64,000 nt of DNA from RUG14223 sp051881075 (lineage in GTDB: Bacteria > Bacillota > Clostridia > Oscillospirales > Acutalibacteraceae). Under the pieces are notes generated by a model. The model had not been told where the DNA came from. It searched no databases and saw nothing but the letters and a program-made list of their open reading frames with translations. Of this stretch, positions 39,745 through 49,224 are shown piece after piece. Each line of letters starts with the position of its first letter. Position 1 is the stretch's first letter. The translations under genes and the position numbers were made by a program. The stretch lies in NCBI GenBank assembly GCA_051881075.1, contig JBJEPE010000003.1:1-64000 (forward strand), given 5' to 3'.

Positions 39745-41223
39745 TTGGAGATTAAAAAGCGTACTTTATCATATTCATTAAAAGAAAATCTTGACACAAT
39801 GCGTGCAGACTTTGACGGAAGCGTAGATTTTACCGTACGTGAAATGAACGTTAAGGGCGTTGACATTGCGGTAATAACCATAGAGGGTATGGTAAATAAA
39901 GAGGCACTTGCAATAAGCGTTATAAATCCTATAATAAGCGAAGATTACGGATATAGCAGCAGAGAGGACTATTATAGTAATATAAAAAACAGCATACTTT
40001 CCATAAGTGAGGTTACGGATGTACTGTACATTGAGGATGTATATAAATTCATAATGTCGGGTTTTGCCGTTTTTGCCGTTGACGGTGTAAACAAGATGTT
40101 GTCAATAGGTGTTCAGGGGTTCAGCTTCAGGGGTGTGGCAGAGCCTGAAAACGAGGTAGTACAAAGAGGTTCACGAGAAGGATTTGTTGAGCCGCTCAGG
40201 ATAAATATGACACTTGTGCGCCGCCGTATAAAAAATCCTGCCATGAAGTTTGAAACCATGACGGTGGGTAAGCTGAGCCGTACTGACATATGTTTATGCT
40301 ATATACGTGATATAGTATCTGAAAAGATGCTCAGCGAGCTGAGAAATGCGCTACAGAATATAGAGATTGATACGGTACTTGCGTCAGGCTATCTGTCGCC
40401 GTTTATCAGGAAAAAATACGATTTTTCATTATTCAGCGGTGTAGGTATAACAGAACGGCCGGATGCCCTGTGCGGTAAGATAAACGAGGGCAGAATAGCC
40501 ATACTTATTGACGGTACACCCGTTGCTCTTATAGTACCGCATCTGTTTATAGAGAATTTTCAGACCTTTGAGGATTACTCCGACCGCCCGTTTTACGCTA
40601 CCTTTACACGCTGGCTTAAGTATATATCGTTTTTTATTGCTATGTTCACACCCGGTATTTATGTTGCGATAGCTACATTCAATCCGGAGTTTTTTCCGCA
40701 ACAGCTATTAAGCAAAATAGCAAATTCAGTATCAAGCACGCCGTTTCCGCTGATGCTTGAGGTGCTTGTCATACACTTTATATATGAGATAATGCGTGAG
40801 GCCGGGCTACGTCTGCCACAGCCGCTCGGTCATGCCGTCAGTATAGTTGGTGCGCTGGTAATAGGCGAAACAGCCGTAAACGCAGGCATTATAGGTTCTC
40901 CCACCCTTATGGTGGTTGCCATAACGGCAATATCCTCTTACGTCATACCTGATTTGTATGCACCTATCGCAGTATTGCGCCTTGTTTTCATAGTAGCAGG
41001 CGGCGTTGCCGGCGTATGGGGAATTACTGTACTGTTCTGTGTAGTGCTTGTTAATATCTGCGGCAAAAGTACGCTGGGTGTTCCGTTTACTGCGCCGATA
41101 TCGCCGTTCTCACCGTTTGCGATGAGAGATGTCCTTATTCGTGCAGGGTGGAGAACACTCGGTAAAAAGCGCAATAAGCTGCAAAATTTGAGGGGTTCTT
41201 ATATTCCTGATGATAACGGGTAA
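39745..41223 (+). CDS. Spore germination protein, GerA family (GerKA-like)
   Basis: The 492-residue protein is the A subunit of a nutrient germinant receptor. The soluble N-terminal domain (about 1-290) has the conserved EGFVEPLRINMTLVRRRIK and IDTVLASGYLSPFI segments. The membrane part has about five helices, with the signature MLEVLVIHFIYEIMREAGLRLP and GETAVNAGIIGSPTLMVVAITAI. It starts at TTG 39745 behind a perfect GAGGTGAT. It sits in the inner spore membrane and senses amino acids or sugars with the fused B/C protein that follows 23 bases later. Confidence 0.93.
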   Translation: MEIKKRTLSYSLKENLDTMRADFDGSVDFTVREMNVKGVDIAVITIEGMVNKEALAISVINPIISEDYGYSSREDYYSNIKNSILSISEVTDVLYIEDVYKFIMSGFAVFAVDGVNKMLSIGVQGFSFRGVAEPENEVVQRGSREGFVEPLRINMTLVRRRIKNPAMKFETMTVGKLSRTDICLCYIRDIVSEKMLSELRNALQNIEIDTVLASGYLSPFIRKKYDFSLFSGVGITERPDALCGKINEGRIAILIDGTPVALIVPHLFIENFQTFEDYSDRPFYATFTRWLKYISFFIAMFTPGIYVAIATFNPEFFPQQLLSKIANSVSSTPFPLMLEVLVIHFIYEIMREAGLRLPQPLGHAVSIVGALVIGETAVNAGIIGSPTLMVVAITAISSYVIPDLYAPIAVLRLVFIVAGGVAGVWGITVLFCVVLVNICGKSTLGVPFTAPISPFSPFAMRDVLIRAGWRTLGKKRNKLQNLRGSYIPDDNG

Positions 41224-41246
41224 TCAAGTATGAACGGAGATGTACC

Positions 41247-43391
41247 ATGACTAAAACAAAAATTACAGTATTCCAACTGTTTTCTATGTTGTTTTTAAGC
41301 AGAATAATATTAGATTTGGCATACAGTGCAGGCGGTAACGAGGGCGAGCTGTGGGATTTTGTAATATCTGCTGTAATAGCTCTGCCTATTACCGTACTGC
41401 TGTGCATACCGTCATATATTCTGACAAAGAACGCACCGGACGTACTCATAACGGAACTAGCTCCCTTTGGCAAGGTTTCGTCATTTATATACAGTATATA
41501 TTTTGTACTTGCCGGCAGTTATACTCTGTATTCGTTTATACAGTTTCTTAACGCAACGGTAAGCGCAGATGTATCCGTAGTATTTCTTACCATTATAGTT
41601 GTTGCCGCCGCCTGCTACGGTGCGTATAAGGGGATAGAGGCGCTTGTGCGCTCGTCTGTGTTGATACTCGTGTTGTCTGTGATAATGATGATATTTATGA
41701 TATGTGCGCTTATACCTAAGGTGCAGCTGCTTAACTATCCTCCGCTTATGGAAAACGGTGCGGGTAATGTCCTTAAGGGAGTTTATCTGATGATATCACG
41801 CTCATACGGCATATCGTGCGTGGCAATGCTTTTACCGTTTACTAACGGAAAAAGGTTTCACGGAATAGTGGCATGGAGCTTTGCAGTTTACGGTGCCGTA
41901 GCGGTCATTACCGCAATAATTACAGGTGTACTCGGCAGCTTTATAAGGACACAGCCATATCCTGTATATACTGCGGCAGGTATAGCGGAGTACGGCGTAT
42001 TGCAAAGGCTTGATTTTGCATATCTGGGTATTTGCACGGCAGGATTATTCATAAAAATATCGCTCTTTCTACTCATAATATCAATATGTGCCAAATCTGT
42101 TTCGGGCGAGCGTGGATATAAGCTATCCGTACCGATAGGTGCGGCATCTATGGCAATACTTGCGTTTATAGCGCAAAAGGGCAAAGCATTTGCCAAGTTT
42201 TTATCAAGCCCGGTTTTGTGGATATGGCTTACTCTTGTTTCGGGCTTTATTTTGCCGCTTATTATTCTTATATGCTTACGCAAGTCAAGTTCAGACGGTG
42301 CGCCGAAATCAAAGAAAAAATCAACGGCCGGAAAAGTCGCCTGCCTTATTATTTCTATGATAATTTGTCTTAATTTAAGTGGTTGCGGAGCAAAACAGCT
42401 TGACGAAAGATTGATAATCAAGGGTGTAGGCATAGATATTAAGGACGGCAAGTATGAGCTTACCGTGCAATCAATAGTTACAGAGGGATCAGAGCAGAAG
42501 GGCGAAAGCATACAGATAATATCAAGCACGGGTAACAGCGTATATGACGCAGTAAATAATGCTGTTCTTAAAACAGGTAAAGAGCCTATGCTGGGTCAAA
42601 ACCTGTGTATAATACTCGGCTATGATACGGCTAAGCAGGATATACGCACAACGCTCGATTACTTTGTAAGGTCATACGATGCAAGACCTACCGCATCAGT
42701 ATATATCAGCAAGACCACAGCAAAGGATATACTGACGGCTAAGAGTGACGGCAGGACTATAACGGCGCAAAGTATAGAACAGCTTGCACAGGCAGAGAGC
42801 ATATCGGCAGGCGCAGTAACCACAGATGTACTTGGTATAGTCACTGACCTTGAGGACGATATAACAGATACCTTTGCACCTGTTATAGAGAAAAATAAGA
42901 TATCGGACGGTGTAGAGGAGCTATCTATAACAGGTACGGCAGTATTCAGGGATAACACCGTTGTAGGGGTTCTGGATAAATCGCAGAGTATGGGCGTACT
43001 TCTTGCAACGGGTAAGTTTAAAGAGGGTAATGTGACGGTTAATAATGATAAGGTGATGTTCAGTGCGTCTATAAGTAACTGCCGCACAGATGTAGATATA
43101 AACAATTTTAATGTGTATATATCAGTAAGCGTAGATGCCTCTGTATATGAAAGCGGAGAATATATAACCGCAGATGTACAGAATAAATACAGAATGTATA
43201 TTGAGGATAAATTGGAGGAGGCGGTATGCTCTGCACTTGATAAATCATTAGGTGAGCTTAGCGCAGATATTTTCAGTCTGCATAATCATATACTAAGGGA
43301 TAATTCCGAAAACTATAAGCGGCTTTTAAGTGAAAGGACTTTACTCAGTAATGAAAACATTACGGTAGAAATAAAGGTTAATATGGTGTAA
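41247..43391 (+). CDS. Fused germination permease and lipoprotein (GerKB-GerKC)
   Basis: The 714-residue protein joins two normally separate receptor subunits. Residues 1-345 are a GerB-type APC-fold permease with ten helices (KITVFQLFSMLFLSRIILDL, PPLMENGAGNVLKG). After a KSKKKSTAGK segment comes a hydrophobic run and a lipobox NLSGC with Cys380, exactly the signal peptide of a GerC protein. Residues ~381-714 are the mature Ger(x)C domain (DERLIIKGVGIDI, VLKTGKEPMLGQNLCIILGYD). There is no stop or ribosome binding site between the parts. The lipobox could still be processed by signal peptidase II, releasing GerC. Alternatively, the fusion stays intact with an extra transmembrane helix. Confidence 0.92.
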   Translation: MTKTKITVFQLFSMLFLSRIILDLAYSAGGNEGELWDFVISAVIALPITVLLCIPSYILTKNAPDVLITELAPFGKVSSFIYSIYFVLAGSYTLYSFIQFLNATVSADVSVVFLTIIVVAAACYGAYKGIEALVRSSVLILVLSVIMMIFMICALIPKVQLLNYPPLMENGAGNVLKGVYLMISRSYGISCVAMLLPFTNGKRFHGIVAWSFAVYGAVAVITAIITGVLGSFIRTQPYPVYTAAGIAEYGVLQRLDFAYLGICTAGLFIKISLFLLIISICAKSVSGERGYKLSVPIGAASMAILAFIAQKGKAFAKFLSSPVLWIWLTLVSGFILPLIILICLRKSSSDGAPKSKKKSTAGKVACLIISMIICLNLSGCGAKQLDERLIIKGVGIDIKDGKYELTVQSIVTEGSEQKGESIQIISSTGNSVYDAVNNAVLKTGKEPMLGQNLCIILGYDTAKQDIRTTLDYFVRSYDARPTASVYISKTTAKDILTAKSDGRTITAQSIEQLAQAESISAGAVTTDVLGIVTDLEDDITDTFAPVIEKNKISDGVEELSITGTAVFRDNTVVGVLDKSQSMGVLLATGKFKEGNVTVNNDKVMFSASISNCRTDVDINNFNVYISVSVDASVYESGEYITADVQNKYRMYIEDKLEEAVCSALDKSLGELSADIFSLHNHILRDNSENYKRLLSERTLLSNENITVEIKVNMV

Positions 43392-43584
43392 TGTGAATTT
43401 TATATCTTGAAAATCCGGCGTAAAAATATCTCATCAGGCTTTCAAATATATACGAAAAAAAGTTTTATCAATTATTCAAATATAAACTTCGTGACTTTAC
43501 TGCGTAAATATGCTATGATTAATTATAGCTAATTTAAGGTAATTATATCTGTAACATTTACCTATAACGTTTGGAGGGTCCCCA

Positions 43585-46500
43585 ATGCTGTATGACCGTA
43601 AATTAAATGAAATAAGAATAAATATTGCTTTATTGTTGGTGTTTTTGATTATCTTCGGTTGCTTTTCTGTGTGCGGAGGTGTCCGGGTAAATGCCGCCGC
43701 TATCAATAAAGGTGAGGAAGCAACACACTATAATATGCCTGAATTACCTGCAAAGGCAGGTTCAAAGCTTACAGTTAAAAGTAAGCCTAATGAGCTTTCA
43801 ACGGAGCTGTGCAGATTATCACAGCAGTACGATACACCGCAGGATTGTTCAAGCAGACTTATAGTCAGGCTTAATGATGACAGTATAGATATCACCGCCT
43901 ACGGGGCTGACGAGGTGCTTACAGGCGGTGACGGACTTTACATAATGCAGTTTAAGGACAATATATCGGCAGAAAGTGCCTTAAATAGTCTTAGAACAAC
44001 GCCTGCGGTTGAATATGCCGAGGCTGACGATATAGCCTATACCGATAGTATACAGCAGATTAGCAGAACAACGTCAGAGGCAGACGGCGGAGATTATATA
44101 TCATGGGGCGCAGAATATATGGGTATAGATGTTTACTCTGAATATCTCAGTAGTAACGGGATAGATACCGCCGTAACCGTAGCCGTTATAGATTCCGGCA
44201 TAGATACAGAAAGTACGCTAATATCGGATAAGCTGTCGGGCATGGGTAATGATTACATAAATAATGACAATATTTCTGATGACGAGCTGGGACACGGTAC
44301 TCATACAGCGGGAATAATAGCAGACTTAACACGCAATTTACCTAACATAAAGATATATCCAATCAAAGTATTTTCAAGGTATAACACAGGTACTACATCA
44401 TCCATAATATATGCAATTAGAGAGGCAGTCGCAAATAATGCGGATATTATCAATCTCAGTCTTATAGCCAGTAAGTCAAATGCTCTGGAGTCAGCAATAC
44501 GTGATGCTGTAGACAGCGGAGTTACCGTTATATGCTCTGCCGGCAATGAGGCATATTTTACGGAATTACGTTCACCTGCACGCATGACAGACTCAAACGG
44601 CGTTATAGTTGTTTCATCAATTAATAAAAGCGGAGATATTTCTCCTTTTTCCTGTTTCGGAGAATCCGTTGATATTGCCGCACCCGGCGAAAATGTAAAC
44701 GGTGTGTGTTTAGGCGGAGGATATATAGTAAAATCAGGTACATCAATGTCAGCTCCTCATATATCTGCGGCGGTCGCAATGCTTAAGTCAGAGTACCCCG
44801 ACGCTACACCGCTTATGCTTGAACAAATGATAAAAACCTACTGTACCGATGTGGGAGAAACAGGCTATGATATCAGATACGGCTGGGGCGTTTGCGATAT
44901 GTCAAAGGCTGTAGATATCAAGACCGATAGTTACACTGCCATTGACGGCTCAACATCAATATATACCAAGGAATCCGGCAAAGCGGTATTGCGCCGGGTA
45001 ATAAATGCGCCTGCTGAGTATTGTGTAGAACAGCAGCTAGGCGGTCTGCCTGTTACGGATATAGCCGCAACTGCCTTTTGGTATGATAACGGCTCCACAG
45101 TGATTTCAATATCCGATACCGTAGAGAATATAGAGCCTAGGGCGTTTTCACAGTGTTCACAGCTTACCGATATTTATGTACAGGGCGATTACTTCTATAG
45201 TGACTCAGGCATTTTGTACAATAAAGATAAAACAAGACTGATAGCATATCCGTCACAGCATGATGGTACAGAGTTTATTCTGCCGTCAGGTGTTGAAAGC
45301 ATTCAGACAGGTGCGCTTGACAACTGTACCTTGTTACAGAAGGTGACGGTCAATGCAGAGCTTACGGATGTAGGCTATGCGCCCATGAGGGGTTGCACCT
45401 CGCTTGCAGAGATATCGGTAGATACAGCTAATAAAACATTTAAGGCAAATGCAAAGATATTGTTTACCTCAGGTTCGGTAAGACTTATAAAGTATCCTCC
45501 GCAGAAGATCACGTCCAAGATATCATTTCCGCTTGTAACTACAGAATTTGCGGACTATGCTCTTGCAGATTGCGTTAAGCTTAAGACCGTTACGGCAAGC
45601 GGTGCGGTAAGCGTGGGCAATAATGCCTTTTACGGCTGTACCTCGCTTACGGCGTGTAATATCTCTGCAAATGCACAGTATATAGGCGATATGGCCTTCT
45701 ATGGGTGTACCGCACTCACTACATTTACATATGCAGATACTATAACCTCAATAGGATGCGGCGCATTTTTGGGAGATAAGCTGTTAAAGAGTGTTTCATT
45801 ACCGTCACAGTTGAGTACACTTGGTTCATCAGCATTCTATGGATGTACAGGTATAACATCGGTTACCGTTACGTCAGATATAGCGAACATAGGTTACAAA
45901 GTTTTTACAGGCTGTACCGCTCTTACCGATGTAAATATAATGCAGGGTGTCGGCTCTTTTGGCGCATATATGTTTTCAGATTGTACCAGACTTACATCCG
46001 TAAGCATACCGTCATCAGTGAAGAGCGTAGGAGTTTCTATGTTTTCCGGCTGTACTGCACTTAAGAATGTTACACTTGAGCAGGATCTTATTACTGTTCA
46101 GCCAAGCGCATTTCAGGGATGTACATCTCTTGAAGCCGTTACCTTGCCGCAGACAGTAAAGAACATAGGCAGTAAGGCGTTCTACGGCTGTACCTCGCTT
46201 ACCTGTGTAAATATACCCGATACCGTCAAATTGCTGGGCAGCTTTGCATTTTATAACTGTACCTCGCTTGCGGATATAACATTAGGCAGCGGAAGTACAT
46301 ATTTGCAGGAATCCTTATTTGAGGGATGCTCAGCACTTGAATATCTGACAGCAAACGGTAATATAACTGAAATAGAACCATATGTATTTTATAAGTGCAA
46401 TGCACTGAAAGAGATTACATTTACATATCCGGCACCCGACAGATACTATACTTTAGGCGGCGCACTGATAGATAAATCTAATGCTGAGCTTTTACTCTAT

Positions 46501-49158
46501 CCGCCGCAGAATGAAGCATTAAGCTTTACCGTACCCGATGATGTAATACACCTTGCGGATAACGCATTCAGCACAAATGTTTATCTGAGTGAGATAACCT
46601 TACCAAACAGCGTGCTGTCACTTGGCAAAAATGTCTTTTCCGGCGTTACGTCCATTACTAAGGTCTCGATAGGTGATTTAATAAAATACTATCCGCTGTG
46701 TGATATCTTCCCCGACAGCGTAGAAAATATAACCGATATCTCAATAAACGCACATCTTGAACAAATAAGTGCAAATATGTTCAGAGATTGCGCTTCACTT
46801 GAAAATATTTATATACCTGATTATATAAGCTATATAGGCGACAGAGCATTTGAGGGGTGCAATTCAATTAAAAGCATAAGCCTGCCGTCAACACTTACAT
46901 ATCTGGGTGAATATGCCTTTGCTGACTGTACAATGCTCGAAAATGTAACTATACCTGAAGGAATAGAAGCAATAGAAGCGTACGCCTTTAAGGGGTGCAG
47001 CTCACTTAAGCAGATAACCGTGCCAAATAGTGTTAAAGATATTAAGGAGTATGCTTTTAAGGACTGTTCGGTACTTGAGTATGTCAGTTTACCTGATACT
47101 ATGACGCAGATATACGATTACACTTTCAGCGGATGCAGAAAGCTAAGCGGTATAAGGATACCGTCACATATTACGTCGATAGGCGTAAGCGCATTCAATA
47201 ACTGTAAGAGCCTTACTGATATATACATACCCGAAACCGTAACATATATTGGAAAATACGCCTTCAACGGATGTTCGGCGCTCAGGTCAGTATCAGTACC
47301 AAGCGGACTTACCGAGATAAACGACTATACCTTTGCAGGCTGTCAGCTTATAACGGATATTGTATTGCCTCAGGGTATAACATATTTAGGCTCACACGCC
47401 TTTGATAACTGCAAGAAGCTGGGTAATATCAATATACCTGACGGTGTTACGGTGATAAGCGATTACGCATTTTCCGATTGCAGAGCGCTTACAAAGTTAC
47501 CCATAAACGACCGCATAACATACATAGGAGATCACGCATATTCGGGCTGTATCGGAATTAAAAGCGTTGTTTTGCCACGCTCAGTATGTTATATTAAGGC
47601 GTATGCTTTTTATAAAATGACATCACTGGAAGATTTAATACTAAACGAGGGACTTTTACAGATAGGTAAGTATTCATTCAGTGAGTGTTCATCACTTAAA
47701 AGCATAAATCTCCCATCTACGGTAGAAACGCTGAATGTAGGCAGCTTCAGCAAATGTACTTCCCTTATATCGGCAGACCTTTCATCTGCGCTTGAATGTG
47801 TATATAACAACAGCTTTGAGGGCTGTACGGCCTTAAAGGATATAAGTTTCCCCGATAATGTGTTGCATATTTATAACGAAGCTTTCTTAAACTGTACCTC
47901 CCTTGAAAATGTGGACGGTGATAACCTGAGAAGTATAGGCACAAGGGCGTTTGCAGGCTGTACGAATTTAAAGTCCTTCAAAATGAGTGAGAGCATTACA
48001 TCCGTTGCCGAAAACTCATTTACAGGCTGTACACAGCTTAATATAATATGTCCGCCGTCCTGCTATATAAGGCAGTTTGCCCATGACAATGCCATAGACT
48101 ATACTGTGTTTTTAAGCTTGGGTGAGCTTACATCATACAGCGATAGGAGCAATTATCTTATAACAGAAATACATTACGTTAAATGCACTGATAACGGCAA
48201 TGTTTACTATAAAATAGAAGCATATGTTGACGGTGAAAGAATCATGGATGGTGCAGAAATAACGGTTTCGCTTATGCTGTCAGCACTTGACGCAAGCAAT
48301 GACATTGTAAATCTACTTAAATTCGGTTATGCAATACACTCAAAGGCAACTCCTACCGATGCAACTCCAACGGATGCAACTCCAACGGATGCAACCCCAA
48401 CAGATGCAACCTCAACGGACGCAACTCCAACGGATGCAACTCCAACGGATGCAACCCCAACAGATGCAACCTCAACGGACGCAACCCAAACAGATGCAAC
48501 ACCAACGGATGCAACCCCAACAGATGCAACACCAACAGATGCAACCCCAACGGACGCAACCCCAACGGACGCAACCCCAACGGATGCAACCCCAACAGAT
48601 GCAACACCAACGGAGCCTACGCCTACAGACCCGCCGTTGCCTGATATACCGCCTGAGGAAGACGATAAAAAGAATATATTATATATTGACCTCAACCCGA
48701 AGCTAACGGATATTTATATAATATATTCCGTTAATGCTTTAACCGGAGAACGTAAGCAACTGGATTATGAGATAATCGAGGGCAGATGTGTATTTAAGCT
48801 TGATGTATTCAATACTCTTGAGACAGTCAGAGGAATATTCGGCGATATTAATTTAGACGGCATATTTGATTTCTACGATGTAATGTTTTTGCAGAAGGCT
48901 CTTACCGGTGAGGTGGATTCTACATCGGCACAGCGAAGATTAATAGACGTAAACGGTGACGGTGAAACAAATCTGCTCGATTTATATTTGCTGTATTATA
49001 ACACTAAGGAGTATTTACCGGATGAGATAGAGCTTGATGATAATGGTCAGAGTGATGAAAACATACCGCAGGATATTTGCTATATCCGAAATTACGCATC
49101 AGTATCTGAACCCTATACATTAAAAAGATATCGACAAATCAAACATAATGTAGTATAA
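43585..49158 (+). CDS. Secreted subtilase with BspA leucine-rich repeats and dockerin
   Basis: The 1857-residue protein has a signal peptide (about 1-39), an I9-like propeptide (about 85-150) and a complete subtilisin domain: AVIDSGIDT (Asp203), GHGTHTAG (His237), CSAGNEA, and SGTSMSAPH (Ser387). Roughly forty BspA-type LRR_5 repeats (about 470-1500; ITSIG-xAFxGCTSLT pattern) follow, then an 18-unit TPTDA linker (about 1589-1678). The end is a canonical type I dockerin: DINLDGIFDFYD and DVNGDGETNLLD (about 1753-1812). The dockerin should plug the protease into a cohesin scaffold outside the cell. The LRRs probably bind protein or cell surfaces. GGAGGG precedes ATG 43585. Confidence 0.9.
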   Translation: MLYDRKLNEIRINIALLLVFLIIFGCFSVCGGVRVNAAAINKGEEATHYNMPELPAKAGSKLTVKSKPNELSTELCRLSQQYDTPQDCSSRLIVRLNDDSIDITAYGADEVLTGGDGLYIMQFKDNISAESALNSLRTTPAVEYAEADDIAYTDSIQQISRTTSEADGGDYISWGAEYMGIDVYSEYLSSNGIDTAVTVAVIDSGIDTESTLISDKLSGMGNDYINNDNISDDELGHGTHTAGIIADLTRNLPNIKIYPIKVFSRYNTGTTSSIIYAIREAVANNADIINLSLIASKSNALESAIRDAVDSGVTVICSAGNEAYFTELRSPARMTDSNGVIVVSSINKSGDISPFSCFGESVDIAAPGENVNGVCLGGGYIVKSGTSMSAPHISAAVAMLKSEYPDATPLMLEQMIKTYCTDVGETGYDIRYGWGVCDMSKAVDIKTDSYTAIDGSTSIYTKESGKAVLRRVINAPAEYCVEQQLGGLPVTDIAATAFWYDNGSTVISISDTVENIEPRAFSQCSQLTDIYVQGDYFYSDSGILYNKDKTRLIAYPSQHDGTEFILPSGVESIQTGALDNCTLLQKVTVNAELTDVGYAPMRGCTSLAEISVDTANKTFKANAKILFTSGSVRLIKYPPQKITSKISFPLVTTEFADYALADCVKLKTVTASGAVSVGNNAFYGCTSLTACNISANAQYIGDMAFYGCTALTTFTYADTITSIGCGAFLGDKLLKSVSLPSQLSTLGSSAFYGCTGITSVTVTSDIANIGYKVFTGCTALTDVNIMQGVGSFGAYMFSDCTRLTSVSIPSSVKSVGVSMFSGCTALKNVTLEQDLITVQPSAFQGCTSLEAVTLPQTVKNIGSKAFYGCTSLTCVNIPDTVKLLGSFAFYNCTSLADITLGSGSTYLQESLFEGCSALEYLTANGNITEIEPYVFYKCNALKEITFTYPAPDRYYTLGGALIDKSNAELLLYPPQNEALSFTVPDDVIHLADNAFSTNVYLSEITLPNSVLSLGKNVFSGVTSITKVSIGDLIKYYPLCDIFPDSVENITDISINAHLEQISANMFRDCASLENIYIPDYISYIGDRAFEGCNSIKSISLPSTLTYLGEYAFADCTMLENVTIPEGIEAIEAYAFKGCSSLKQITVPNSVKDIKEYAFKDCSVLEYVSLPDTMTQIYDYTFSGCRKLSGIRIPSHITSIGVSAFNNCKSLTDIYIPETVTYIGKYAFNGCSALRSVSVPSGLTEINDYTFAGCQLITDIVLPQGITYLGSHAFDNCKKLGNINIPDGVTVISDYAFSDCRALTKLPINDRITYIGDHAYSGCIGIKSVVLPRSVCYIKAYAFYKMTSLEDLILNEGLLQIGKYSFSECSSLKSINLPSTVETLNVGSFSKCTSLISADLSSALECVYNNSFEGCTALKDISFPDNVLHIYNEAFLNCTSLENVDGDNLRSIGTRAFAGCTNLKSFKMSESITSVAENSFTGCTQLNIICPPSCYIRQFAHDNAIDYTVFLSLGELTSYSDRSNYLITEIHYVKCTDNGNVYYKIEAYVDGERIMDGAEITVSLMLSALDASNDIVNLLKFGYAIHSKATPTDATPTDATPTDATPTDATSTDATPTDATPTDATPTDATSTDATQTDATPTDATPTDATPTDATPTDATPTDATPTDATPTDATPTEPTPTDPPLPDIPPEEDDKKNILYIDLNPKLTDIYIIYSVNALTGERKQLDYEIIEGRCVFKLDVFNTLETVRGIFGDINLDGIFDFYDVMFLQKALTGEVDSTSAQRRLIDVNGDGETNLLDLYLLYYNTKEYLPDEIELDDNGQSDENIPQDICYIRNYASVSEPYTLKRYRQIKHNVV
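48348..48617 (+). repeat. 15 bp tandem repeat encoding the TPTDA linker
   Basis: Eighteen 15 bp units of the type GCAACCCCAACGGAT code for ATPTD (with ATSTD and ATQTD variants). C/A third-base changes group in larger blocks, which suggests unit duplication. The phase is open in all frames, so long antisense frames here are artefacts. Confidence 0.95.
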
Positions 49159-49224
49159 TACAAATCAGACGGTACTGTACATACGGTCATGTACCGACTA
49201 AGCTGAAGAATCGGAGATGATATA

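Noticed and set aside
41888..42529. 213-codon antisense frame over the germination fusion gene
   Set aside because: The plus frame encodes clear GerB and GerC domains; the antisense frame has no ribosome site.
48327..48706. Long open frames on the antisense strand and in the other forward frame over the TPTDA repeat
   Set aside because: A 15 bp repeat without stops is open in every frame; the products (GVASVGVAS, QMQPQRTQ) are simple repeats and the in-frame dockerin protein explains the region.
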